From: an uncultured Chloroflexota bacterium | GTDB lineage: Bacteria; Chloroflexota; Chloroflexia; Thermomicrobiales; UBA6265 | Reading direction: 5' to 3' | Assembly (NCBI GenBank): GCA_937901745.1 | Contig: CALGSZ010000055.1 | Span: forward strand, 86,513 to 150,512 | DNA: 64,000 bases | Part shown: in pieces, positions 27,902 to 36,063 of the stretch | How the letters are laid out: every line of letters starts with the position of its first letter | Position numbering within the stretch: position 1 is the first letter of the stretch | Position numbers and translations under genes: made by a program | Notes under the pieces: generated by a model | Told to the model about the DNA's origin: nothing | The model's input: the letters and a program-made list of their open reading frames with translations, nothing else | Databases searched by the model: none

Positions 27902-28911
27902 GCGACTGGTCGATTACTGCGCCGGGCGCGCGGCGGCTGGACAGGGGACAGGTCGGGTTCCGGCCGCCGCGGCGCCTTGAAGCGCGCCCGATCCGCGCTC
28001 AGCACCAATCGCCGGATCCAGAGCGACACGAGCGGCACACCGACGGTGAGTACGACGGTGACGACGAGCAGCACCGCGTAGAGCACCGGCACGATACCGC
28101 CGCTCGTCGTTGGGACGGACGGGCCTCGTCCGGCAAGCCAGAGCGCAATGAACTGGACGCCAAGCGCCGCCGGCGGCAGCAGGGGCCGGGCTCCGCGCGG
28201 TACCGACCAGCCAATCGCCGTCGCCCCGGCCGCCAGCAACGATGCCTCAGCCAGCGCCTCGAGCGCCGTCCGCTGTCCAAGGGAGCCAGGCGCACCGATC
28301 ACCCCTGGAACGAGAAGTGCCGCCGGCAGGAAGACGAGCGACGCCTCCTCCGGCGCGGGCCAGAACGAGACGGCGCACCAAGCAGCCACCACGGCAAGTA
28401 GCAGCGCCACGACTGCCGTCGCGGCGATCGCCGGCGCCGCTGAGCCACGGCTGAGCGCGACGTAGGGCTCGCGAAGGAGTGCTTGCTGCAGCGCCAAGAG
28501 CGGCAAGAGCCCGACAACCTGCACGATGCCGGCGAGCCAAGCATGGCTCAACGGGTTCGCCTCCTCCCGCCGCGAGAAGACGTAGCCGATTACTTGAATC
28601 GCGACAATGCTGAGGAGTCCAAGCGGAAGCGCGCCAGACCCAGACAATACGGGAATGAATGCGAATGCGAGCGCGGCCGCGCCAGTCGTTGCGGGTACAG
28701 CCGCCAACCCGAGCACGATCCGGCGCGAGCGACGCGCGTCTGATGATGCCCGGCGAGTTGTCGCTGGCTGAGTGGTCCGGCTGGCTGGCTGCGCCGGGGC
28801 ATCCGGCACGTTGGCTGGTGGGCCGTGCCAGGGAGGCGGCACCCAACCGCGGCCGCCCTCATCCGGTGTGGTTGCGATCCGCGATTCGTTGGCCAGCGGT
28901 CGCCGGGCCAT
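27898..28911 (-). CDS. Hypothetical polytopic membrane protein with proline-rich N-terminus
   Basis: A 337-residue protein. Residues 1-62 are cytoplasmic, rich in Pro, Ala, Arg and Gln (W-V-P-P-P-W-H-G-P-P near 23). Then come about seven or eight hydrophobic segments between 65 and 305, and a basic proline-rich tail. I do not recognise the family. It starts 8 nt after the PHP phosphatase stop with AGGACC before the ATG, so the two form an operon. It ends tail-to-tail with gyrA, sharing the four bases CTAG. Confidence 0.5.
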
Positions 28912-28919
28912 TGCCGGTC

Positions 28920-29747
28920 CTAAGTCTCAGACGCGGCGGGGCGAAGCTCAGCGATGGGCACCAGCGTCGACTTGCGACCTCTGAACGAGGCGACCGACGT
29001 GATGCCGCAAAGTTCCAGCATATCGAGCGTCTTGGCCACGCCGGAGCCGACGGTTTGGGCGGAGTGAGAGTCGGTGCCGGTCGTGATCAGTGTGCCGCCC
29101 GCTTCCGCGTACCAGCGGACGATTGCCGGGCCAGGCATGCTCGTCTTCGGCGCTTGGCGCAGGCCAGAGGTGTTGATCTCGAAGCCGACGCCCTTCTCGA
29201 TCATCGCCTTGAAGATCGGCTGGAGCCGCTCCCGGTAGACGACCGGGTTGTAGGTGCGATGCGTGCGAGGGAGATACCGTTTCGGGATGTCGAGATGCCC
29301 GATCACATTGAACCAGCCGGTCTCAACGGCGGCCTGAATCTGGTCGAAATACGGGAGGAACACCTCATCCAGCGTTCGCCCGTCGAAGTGCTCCGGGAAG
29401 ATGATCTCGCCCCCGGACGCGTAATGGACTGAACCGATGATGAAGTCGTAACGATCGGCGTACCGATCGATGAACTTGGCAACCTCGTCTGCCGTCTCGA
29501 GATGGAAATCGACTTCAGCGCCCGCCAGGATCGTCAGCCGATCGCCAAACTCGGCCCGGACCTTCTCTAGCTCACGAAAGTAGTCATCCGGCCGGTAATA
29601 GCCATAGCCGAGATCGGCAGGTTGATGTTCGACGTGGTCGGTGAAAGCAATCTCGGTGATTCCCGCCGCGATGGCGGCGCGGCAAGAATCGGCCATCGGC
29701 ACCTTGCAATCGACTGAGAATTCCGTGTGGACGTGATAATCAAACAC
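28920..29747 (-). CDS. PHP-domain phosphatase, histidinol-phosphatase type
   Basis: Metal-dependent hydrolase; the best family match is histidinol-phosphatase HisK/HisJ-type, which makes L-histidinol. The 275-residue protein has the PHP metal motifs in order: H-V-H near residues 5-7, F-T-D-H (about 35-38), G-A-E-V-D near 76-80, G-S-V-H near 105-108, G-H-L-D near 150-153 and T-D-S-H (about 227-230). These support a trinuclear metal site. Other PHP substrates (DNA 3' phosphoesters, carbohydrates) cannot be excluded. No other his genes are near. GTG start with GGGAG 9 nt upstream. Confidence 0.82.
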   Translation of the reverse strand: MFDYHVHTEFSVDCKVPMADSCRAAIAAGITEIAFTDHVEHQPADLGYGYYRPDDYFRELEKVRAEFGDRLTILAGAEVDFHLETADEVAKFIDRYADRYDFIIGSVHYASGGEIIFPEHFDGRTLDEVFLPYFDQIQAAVETGWFNVIGHLDIPKRYLPRTHRTYNPVVYRERLQPIFKAMIEKGVGFEINTSGLRQAPKTSMPGPAIVRWYAEAGGTLITTGTDSHSAQTVGSGVAKTLDMLELCGITSVASFRGRKSTLVPIAELRPAASET

Positions 29748-29782
29748 GCGTGCGTCTCCCGAGCTCCGTATCCGCTGCGAGT

Positions 29783-29791
29783 ACTATAGCA
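29783..29791 (-). promoter_or_regulatory. Candidate extended -10 of the PHP gene
   Basis: The minus strand reads TGCTATAGT (TG-n-TATAGT) about 36 nt before the PHP start, in the divergent region with nadD. Confidence 0.45.
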
Positions 29792-29874
29792 GGGGCAGGC
29801 AGATCCTCCCCGTGCGACATCCGACTCAACGCCTCCCGACCGCGGACCGTGGAGTAAGGAGCGGAGCATTACGC

Positions 29875-30489
29875 GTGGAGCGGCGACGCGTCGGCATTTT
29901 CGGCGGCACATTCGATCCGATTCATCTCGGGCATCTGATCATCGCCAGCGAGATTCGCTTCGCGCTGGGCTTGGAGTGCGTCCTCTTCGTGCCAGCCGCT
30001 CAGCCGCCGCACAAGCCGGAACGGATGGTGACCGCGGATCATCACCGGCTCGCGATGCTCGAGCTGGCGATCGCGGGCAACCCTGATTTTGGCATCAGCC
30101 GCGTCGAGCTGGAACGGAGCGGCCCCTCCTACACGGTCGACACGTTGGAGATTCTGAACCGGCAGCTCGCGCCGGCCGGGTTAGTGCTTCTGATGGGCGC
30201 GGATTCCTTGCGCGACCTTCCAACCTGGCGCGAGCCCGGGCGCATCGCCGAACGGGCCGAGCTCGCAGTCGCGCAGCGTCCTGGCGTGGAGGTTGACCTT
30301 GACGCGGTTTTCGAAGCGATCCCGGAGGCGCGTGGCCGCATCCACCTCGTCGACATTCCGCTCATCGGCATCTCCTCGAGCGACATCCGCCGGCGGGTGC
30401 AGGAGGGGCGACCAATTCGGTTCCATGTCCCAACGGCTGTCGAGCGGTACATCGTGGAGCACGGTCTCTATCGCACTCAGGAAGCATAG
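29875..30489 (+). CDS. nadD: Nicotinate-nucleotide adenylyltransferase
   Basis: Adds AMP from ATP to nicotinate mononucleotide to form deamido-NAD, a central step of NAD synthesis. The 204-residue protein has G-I-F-G-G-T-F-D-P-I-H-L-G-H (about 7-20; nucleotidyltransferase HxGH), P-P-H-K near 46-49 and the I-S-S-S-D-I-R-R-R motif (about 167-175). GTG 29875 is preferred: GGAG is 8 nt upstream and the core begins 7 residues later; the longer frame is open but non-coding in character. It is divergent from the PHP gene. The usual neighbour rsfS is absent. Confidence 0.95.
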   Translation: MERRRVGIFGGTFDPIHLGHLIIASEIRFALGLECVLFVPAAQPPHKPERMVTADHHRLAMLELAIAGNPDFGISRVELERSGPSYTVDTLEILNRQLAPAGLVLLMGADSLRDLPTWREPGRIAERAELAVAQRPGVEVDLDAVFEAIPEARGRIHLVDIPLIGISSSDIRRRVQEGRPIRFHVPTAVERYIVEHGLYRTQEA

Positions 30490-30499
30490 CCAGAGATGA

Positions 30500-30514
30500 G
30501 CCCGCCAAGCGGGC
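30500..30514 (+). terminator. Short hairpin after nadD, weak terminator candidate
   Basis: GCCCGC-caa-GCGGGC, 10 nt after the nadD stop; no T-tract follows. Confidence 0.35.
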
Positions 30515-30595
30515 GCGGGAGCGGGGATGGCCGATGCGACCGGCTGGGCGTTCTTGATGAGTGTTGTCGGCGGCACTAAGCTAGGCGCGGCTTGT

Positions 30596-30625
30596 TTGAC
30601 CCCATCTCCAAGCCAGCCCTATACT
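30596..30625 (+). promoter_or_regulatory. Promoter of secD-secF
   Basis: TTGACC (30596-30601), 18-nt spacer, TATACT (30620-30625). Start of transcription expected near 30632, giving a leader of about 100 nt. Confidence 0.7.
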
Positions 30626-30638
30626 CGGTCGGGCTGGC
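30612..30638 (+). repeat. Inverted repeat around the secD -10 box
   Basis: Perfect 8-bp arms GCCAGCCC (30612-30619) and GGGCTGGC (30631-30638) with the TATACT box inside the 11-nt centre. Position fits a protein-binding operator; no known regulator motif recognised. Confidence 0.6.
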
Positions 30639-30655
30639 CGCCCAAGTGGCGGCCA
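30635..30655 (+). other. Hairpin at the 5' end of the secD mRNA
   Basis: TGGCCGCC-caagt-GGCGGCCA, a perfect 8-bp stem that would begin about 3 nt into the transcript. May protect the mRNA 5' end. It shares TGGC with the upstream inverted repeat. Confidence 0.5.
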
Positions 30656-30730
30656 AATTGGTTGTGGGTAGCATGAGCGCCTGGCATTGATCGGCAACGC
30701 CGCGCCGGGCCGTCCTCGGGAGCTTCGCAG

Positions 30731-32344
30731 GTGCGTGTCCGTCCCTGGCACATGCTCATTTTCATCATCCTCCTGACGCTCGTCGCTGGCTGGATCGATC
30801 TTCCGGGCGACACGCTGGATATCGCGGGCATCAAGCGAGATATCCGCGTGCACGAGGGTCTCGATCTCCAGGGCGGCGTCCAAGTCCTGCTCGAGGCGCG
30901 TCCCCCGGCCGGTCAGTCGGTCGATTCTGATGTCCTCAACGGCACGCGCGACGCGATCGAGCGCCGCGTCAACGGGCTCGGCGTCAGCGAGCCGATCGTC
31001 CGCACTCGCGGCAGCAACCAAATCATGGTTGAGCTGCCGGGAGTCAACGACATTCCCGATTGCTTGGAAGACGATAATCCGAGCGACTGCCAGCAATCCG
31101 ATCTCGAGCTCGACACGGATGGCGATGGCGTCGCAGATTCGCGAATCGAAGACGCGAACGGCGATGGAACGCTCGACTGCCTCGAGGATGGCGACGCCAG
31201 TGACTGCGAGCTGCCAGGTCTCGGCGCCGAGCGCGCGGTCCGCGTGCTGCAGCGAACCGCTCTCCTGGAGATCATCGACACCAACGGTCTCTTCCTCCCG
31301 GTCGGCACCCGCGTGAACACGACGCTTGGACCGGCCACGGAATCGGACACCCAGACGCCAGTTGCGTCACCTGAAGCGTCGCCGGTGGCGAGTCCCGAGG
31401 CATCGCCAGAGGCGACCGCGAGCCCGACGTCCGACGACTCCGGACCGGTCTACACGACGATCATTAGCGGCAGCGATCTCGATGACGCGTTCGTCAGCTA
31501 CAACCAGGTCGGGCAGCCAGTCGTCGCGTTCCGGCTGACTGATGACGCGGCCGGCAGGTTCTACGACTTCACCAGCTCGCACATCGGACAGCCGATGTCG
31601 ATCGTCATCGACAAGGAGGTCATTTCCTCCCCGGTCATCCGCGCCGCGATCAGCAGCGAGGGAGTCATCGAAGGCGTACCCGCCAACGAGGTGCAAGACC
31701 TCGTCGTTCAGCTCAAGGCCGGCGCGCTGGCGGTCCCGCTGGAAGTCGTGCAGAGCCGAACCGTCGGCCCGACCCTCGGCCAGGACTCGATCGACAAGAG
31801 CCTTATCGCTGGCGCGGTCGGACTCGGCACCGTCGCTCTCTTCATGATCCTGTACTACCGGATTCCTGGCCTCCTCTCCGTCCTGGCGCTCATGATCTAC
31901 ACGACAATTACCTTCGCGCTGTTCAAGCTGATCCCGGTCACGCTGACGCTGGCCGGTATCGCGGGCTTCATCCTCTCGATCGGCATGGCGGTCGACGCGA
32001 ACGTCCTCATCTTCGCGCGTATGAAGGACGAGCTTCGCACTGGCCGCTCTCTGTCGAGCGCGATCGAAGCCGGCTTCGATCATGCCTGGCCCTCGATCCG
32101 CGACTCGAATATCTCTTCGATGATCACCGCGGCGATTCTCTACTGGTTCGGACGGTACACCGGCGCCTCGATCATCACCGGTTTCGCGCTCACCCTCTTC
32201 ATCGGCGTCGCCGTCAGCATGTTCAGCGCGATCACCGTCACCCGCACCTTCCTCCGCCTCTTGGTCGGCACTGGAGTCGGAGGACATCGCTGGTGGCTCG
32301 CTGTCGGGGAGGACATGGTCTCCGCTCCGTCTACCGCGGATTGA
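30731..32344 (+). CDS. secD: Protein translocase subunit SecD, with unusual calcium-loop-like insertion
   Basis: Uses proton motive force with SecF to pull proteins across the membrane after SecA. The 537-residue protein has an N-terminal helix, the D-L-Q-G-G motif (about 45-49) and a large extracytoplasmic region. Five C-terminal helices follow, with A-G-x-A-G-F and G-M-A-V-D-A-N-V-L-I-F motifs. In most SecD proteins ELPGV leads almost directly to the ERA...TALLE segment. Here about 57 residues (about 108-165) intervene, with two D-x-D/N-G-D-G loops (near 128 and 141) and duplicated D-C-L-E-D...S-D-C motifs (Cys111/120 and 150/159). A second spacer of Ser/Pro/Glu/Ala repeats covers about 204-238. 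GTG start; GGAG 9 nt upstream. Confidence 0.95.
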   Translation: MRVRPWHMLIFIILLTLVAGWIDLPGDTLDIAGIKRDIRVHEGLDLQGGVQVLLEARPPAGQSVDSDVLNGTRDAIERRVNGLGVSEPIVRTRGSNQIMVELPGVNDIPDCLEDDNPSDCQQSDLELDTDGDGVADSRIEDANGDGTLDCLEDGDASDCELPGLGAERAVRVLQRTALLEIIDTNGLFLPVGTRVNTTLGPATESDTQTPVASPEASPVASPEASPEATASPTSDDSGPVYTTIISGSDLDDAFVSYNQVGQPVVAFRLTDDAAGRFYDFTSSHIGQPMSIVIDKEVISSPVIRAAISSEGVIEGVPANEVQDLVVQLKAGALAVPLEVVQSRTVGPTLGQDSIDKSLIAGAVGLGTVALFMILYYRIPGLLSVLALMIYTTITFALFKLIPVTLTLAGIAGFILSIGMAVDANVLIFARMKDELRTGRSLSSAIEAGFDHAWPSIRDSNISSMITAAILYWFGRYTGASIITGFALTLFIGVAVSMFSAITVTRTFLRLLVGTGVGGHRWWLAVGEDMVSAPSTAD

Positions 32345-32355
32345 GGAGACTGATA

Positions 32356-32448
32356 TTGGCATTGGCGCAGCGATTTCGCCGGCACATCACTGAGGAGACC
32401 GTCGCAAGTTCCTGGCCGCTGGTGGCCAGCATTCTGGGGCACCGCTGA
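32356..32448 (+). CDS. Possible 30-residue coupling ORF between secD and secF
   Basis: A TTG start preceded by GAGGAG at 7 nt opens a 30-codon frame (L-A-L-A-Q-R-F-R-R-H...). Its TGA overlaps the secF ATG as TGATG. The peptide is basic and not recognised. Could be a short peptide that couples translation of secF, or chance. It has no homology support. Confidence 0.3.
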   Translation: MALAQRFRRHITEETVASSWPLVASILGHR

Positions 32449-33401
32449 TGGAACATCTCGCAAGCCGCCGCAAGATCTGGTACGCGATCTCGCTGATCGT
32501 GATGATTCCCGGCCTCATCTCACTCGCCCTCTACGGCCTGAACTTGGGAATCGACTTCACCGGCGGCACGAACTGGGTTCTGAAGTTCAACCAGTCGCTC
32601 CAAACCGAGGAAGTGCGAGCGGTCCTCGAGGACCACGGCTTCGATAACTCGACCGTCCAGCTCTCCAGTGAGGATGGCCGGGACAACGTCGCGATCATCA
32701 ACATGAAGGAGCTGCAGACGGGATCTCCCGAGAAGCGCGAGCTCGAGGCCGCCTTCCGCGAGCGCTTTGGCGACTTCGTTGAGCTCGAGATCGTCTCGGT
32801 CGGCGCCTCGGTCGGAAACGAGATCAGTCGCCGCGCCGTCATCGCGGTTAGCCTCGCCTCGCTTGGCATCCTGGCGTACATCGCCTTTGCCTTCCGCAAC
32901 ACGCAGAACCCGGTCCTCTACGGCCTCTGCGCGGTCGCCGCGATGCTCCACGACGTCCTGGTCGTGGTTGGCATCTTCTCGATCCTCGGCAAGTTCGCCA
33001 ACGTCGAGATCGACGCACTGTTCGTGACGGCGCTCTTGACCGTGATTGGCTTCTCGGTCCACGACACGATCGTCGTCTTCGACCGCATCCGAGAAAATCT
33101 GGCCCGTAAGGTCGCCTCCTCGTTCGAAGAGGTGGTGAATTACAGCTTGGCTCAGACGCTGGTACGATCGCTGAACACGTCTGTGACGGTCGTGTTCACG
33201 CTGCTGGCGCTGTATCTCTTTGGCGGCGAGTCGACCAAGAACTTTGTGCTCGCGCTCTTGATTGGCGTCATCAGCGGCACGTATTCCTCGATCTTCAACG
33301 CCAGCCAGCTGCTCGTTTCCTGGGAAAACGGCGAGATTCAGCGCCTCTTCCGTCGCCTGACCGGCCGAGGCAGCGACCCCGCCCTCGCGCCGACACGCTA
33401 G
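32448..33401 (+). CDS. secF: Protein translocase subunit SecF
   Basis: Partner of SecD in the export-assisting membrane complex. The 317-residue protein has helix 1 (about 10-30), the G-I-D-F-T-G-G-T motif (about 33-40) and a short extracytoplasmic domain. Five further helices carry the family motif F-S-V-H-D-T-I-V-V-F-D-R-I-R-E-N (about 203-218). C-terminal tail is basic. It starts 103 nt after secD; the gap contains a small ORF whose stop overlaps the secF start. No YajC gene is seen upstream of secD. Confidence 0.96.
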   Translation: MEHLASRRKIWYAISLIVMIPGLISLALYGLNLGIDFTGGTNWVLKFNQSLQTEEVRAVLEDHGFDNSTVQLSSEDGRDNVAIINMKELQTGSPEKRELEAAFRERFGDFVELEIVSVGASVGNEISRRAVIAVSLASLGILAYIAFAFRNTQNPVLYGLCAVAAMLHDVLVVVGIFSILGKFANVEIDALFVTALLTVIGFSVHDTIVVFDRIRENLARKVASSFEEVVNYSLAQTLVRSLNTSVTVVFTLLALYLFGGESTKNFVLALLIGVISGTYSSIFNASQLLVSWENGEIQRLFRRLTGRGSDPALAPTR

Positions 33402-33424
33402 TCACAGTCAGCTAGCGAGACCTA

Positions 33425-33479
33425 GCGTCGCATGCTCCTTGGCAACCGCTTTTCGTTGCCGAGGAGCGACGCATTTTGT
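33425..33479 (+). terminator. Terminator of secD-secF
   Basis: Long stem: GCGTCG/CGACGC, CTCCT/AGGAG and GGCAAC/GTTGCC with a small internal bulge and an 8-nt loop, followed by ATTTTGT. Lies 24 nt after secF. Confidence 0.75.
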
Positions 33480-33568
33480 CCTTCCGCAACCCGCTGACTT
33501 GCCGCGCGGGCGATGCGGCGGGTCGCGTCTCTTGTGCTCAATACACATCTGTTCCTTGTTTGTTTTGA

Positions 33569-33577
33569 TGGTAGACT
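33569..33577 (+). promoter_or_regulatory. Candidate extended -10 of hppA
   Basis: TGGTAGACT (TG-n-TAGACT) in the 358-nt secF-hppA gap, about 183 nt before the hppA start, so a long leader is implied. The rest of the gap after the terminator holds no gene I can support. Confidence 0.45.
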
Positions 33578-33759
33578 TTGTGGTCGCGCGTGGTGAGTGC
33601 TGGAATGCTCGCCACGCGCGCCCGTGTACGGCCACACTCCTGTGTCGCAAGACAGGGTTGGACGATCGGCCGGGGCAAGGTACGGGCCCGGCTGCTCGCA
33701 TTGCCGTGCAGGCATCCCGATAGGTGCGCCCGAGGGAAGACGTCGTTCGAGGAGGAGGA

Positions 33760-35925
33760 ATGGACGAAAAAGTCCTCTACATGCTGCCGGTCTTCATCTT
33801 CGGCCTGCTAGCGGTCGGCTTTGCGGTCTGGCTGGCGCGTGATGTCATGCGCCGAGACGCGGGCACGCCCGAGATGCAGGATATCGCCGGCCGCATCTTC
33901 GAGGGGGCGAAAGCCTACCTCGGCCGGCAGTACCGTACGATCGCGATCCTCGCCGTAGTCGTCGCGATCGTCATCGGTGCGCTCGTCGCCATCTTCGAGA
34001 ATGAGCACGAGCTAGAACGAGGTATCGTTACCGCAATCGCGTTTCTCGTTGGCGCGGCGCTTTCCGGTCTTTCCGGCTACATCGGGATGTACGTTGCGGT
34101 TCGCAGCAACTTGCGCACGGCAGCCGGCGCTCGCCGCAATCTTGGAGACGCGCTGACGATCGCTCTTCGCGGCGGCGCGGTGTCGGGCTTCCTCGTCGTC
34201 GCCCTGGCGCTACTCGGCGTCGCCCTCGTCTACATCGTGGTTTACAACTTCGCCGAGGGGACGAACCCGGCGGTTGCTGAGACACCGTTCTGGATCGTCG
34301 GCTTCGCCTTCGGCGCTAGCTTTGTCGCCCTCTTCGCCCAGCTTGGTGGCGGTATCTACACGAAGGCGGCCGACGTCGGCGCTGACCTCGTCGGCAAAGT
34401 CGAGGCGGGAATCCCAGAGGACGACCCGCGCAACCCGGCGGTGGTGGCCGACCTCGTCGGCGACAACGTCGGTGACTGCGCTGGCCGCGGCGCCGACCTC
34501 TTCGAGTCCTCCGCCGCCGAGTTCATCGGCGCAATGGTCCTCGGCGTCGCGCTGTTCCGTGCCTCGGGCGGTGACCCGAACAGCAGCGACATCGCCTGGA
34601 TCTTCTTCCCGCTCGTCATCGGCGCCTTCGGTCTCCTCTGCTCGCTCGTCGGCCTGCTCGCCGTTCGCCCATCCGCGGATCCTGGCGATCCGATGTCCGT
34701 CCTCAACCGCGGCTTCTATGTCACCGCCGCGCTCTCGGTCGTTTCCCTCTTCGTCGTCTGCGCCTGGATGCTCGATGAAGGCTGGTTCCAGTTCGCGCTC
34801 TGCGGTGTGATCGGCATCATCACCGCCTTCGCCTTCGTCTACATCACGCAGTACTACACATCCGGCACCTACCGGCCGGTCCGCGAGATTGCCGATCAGT
34901 CGAAGCGCGGCTACGCGACGAACATCATCTCAGGCCTGGCCGTCGGCATGGAGACGACCGGCATGCCGGCGATCGTCATCGGCGCTGCGATCATGATCTC
35001 CTACGCGCTCGGTGAATCGGTTGACTTCGAGGGCGAGGTCGGCTTCTCGGGCGGCATCTTCGGTACCGCCGTCGCCACGATGGGCATGCTGATGTCCGCC
35101 GCCTACATCCTGGCGATGGATACGTTCGGACCGATCACCGACAACGCCGGCGGTATCGTTGAGATGAGCGACCAGCCGGAAGAGGTGCGCGCGGTCACCG
35201 ACCGGCTCGACTCGGCCGGTAACACGACCAAGGCGCTGACGAAGGGCTACGCGGTCGGCACCGCCTCCCTCGCCGCCTTCCTCCTCTTCTCCGCGTTCCT
35301 CGATGAGGTCAAGCGCTTCGGCGGTCTGAGCGACGCCACGCTCGTCAGTGAGGTGAGCCTGACCGAGCCGCGGGTCTTCGTCGGCGGTCTGATCGGCGCG
35401 GCGCTCGTCTTCGTCTTCTCGTCGTTCGCGATCCGCGCGGTCGGCCGCGCCGCGGGCGGCATGATCGAGGAGGTCCGGCGGCAGTTCCGCGAGATGCCGG
35501 GCATCATGAAGGGCACCCAGAAGCCGGACTACGCGCGCTGCGTTGACATCTCAGTTCGCAGCAGCCTGCGCGAGATGCGCCTGCCGGGCGGCCTGGCGGT
35601 CGTCGTCCCGGTCCTCGTTGGCCTGATCCTCGGGTGGGAAGCTGCCGCCGGCATGCTGATGATCGGCACCATCGCGGGCGTCCTGATGGCGCTCTTCCTG
35701 AACAACGGCGGTGGCGCTTGGGACAACGCGAAGAAGTACATCGAGGCCGGCCTGCTGAAGGACGAAAAGGGCAAGGTCCTCGGCAAGGGTTCGGAACCGC
35801 ACGCGGCGGCAGTTGTCGGCGACACCGTTGGCGACCCGTTCAAGGACACCGCTGGACCGTCACTGCACGTGCTCGTCAAGCTGCTGGCGACGATCACGCT
35901 CGTGCTCTCGCCGCTATTCATCTAG
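33760..35925 (+). CDS. hppA: Membrane proton-pumping pyrophosphatase, potassium-independent type
   Basis: Hydrolyses pyrophosphate and pumps protons out across the membrane, saving energy from biosynthesis. The 721-residue protein has about 16 membrane helices. Substrate motifs: G-G-G-I-Y-T-K-A-A-D-V-G-A-D-L-V-G-K near 195-212, then D-D-P-R-N-P and D-N-V-G-D-C-A, and the C-terminal D-T-V-G-D-P-F-K-D-T motif. In G-N-T-T-K-A-L-T-K (about 487-495) Lys491 and Thr494 occupy the positions that mark potassium-independent enzymes (potassium-dependent ones have Ala and usually Gly/Ala). ATG 33760 directly follows GGAGGAGG; an upstream in-frame ATG is less likely. Confidence 0.95.
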   Translation: MDEKVLYMLPVFIFGLLAVGFAVWLARDVMRRDAGTPEMQDIAGRIFEGAKAYLGRQYRTIAILAVVVAIVIGALVAIFENEHELERGIVTAIAFLVGAALSGLSGYIGMYVAVRSNLRTAAGARRNLGDALTIALRGGAVSGFLVVALALLGVALVYIVVYNFAEGTNPAVAETPFWIVGFAFGASFVALFAQLGGGIYTKAADVGADLVGKVEAGIPEDDPRNPAVVADLVGDNVGDCAGRGADLFESSAAEFIGAMVLGVALFRASGGDPNSSDIAWIFFPLVIGAFGLLCSLVGLLAVRPSADPGDPMSVLNRGFYVTAALSVVSLFVVCAWMLDEGWFQFALCGVIGIITAFAFVYITQYYTSGTYRPVREIADQSKRGYATNIISGLAVGMETTGMPAIVIGAAIMISYALGESVDFEGEVGFSGGIFGTAVATMGMLMSAAYILAMDTFGPITDNAGGIVEMSDQPEEVRAVTDRLDSAGNTTKALTKGYAVGTASLAAFLLFSAFLDEVKRFGGLSDATLVSEVSLTEPRVFVGGLIGAALVFVFSSFAIRAVGRAAGGMIEEVRRQFREMPGIMKGTQKPDYARCVDISVRSSLREMRLPGGLAVVVPVLVGLILGWEAAAGMLMIGTIAGVLMALFLNNGGGAWDNAKKYIEAGLLKDEKGKVLGKGSEPHAAAVVGDTVGDPFKDTAGPSLHVLVKLLATITLVLSPLFI

Positions 35926-35988
35926 CGGCCACACCAACGACCTGACAGCCGCCGCGCTACGCGGGAACCGCGACTCCGGTCCTAGGTT

Positions 35989-36012
35989 CGCCGCTAGCGC
36001 GGCGGCCGTTTT
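35989..36012 (+). terminator. Terminator of hppA
   Basis: CGCCGC-tagc-GCGGCG stem, then GCCG and TTTT, about 65 nt after the hppA stop. Confidence 0.55.
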
Positions 36013-36063
36013 ACCTGGTAGGGTTCATTCGGCGGTGCGGTTGATTCGTGCGGGGTAAGCCGG

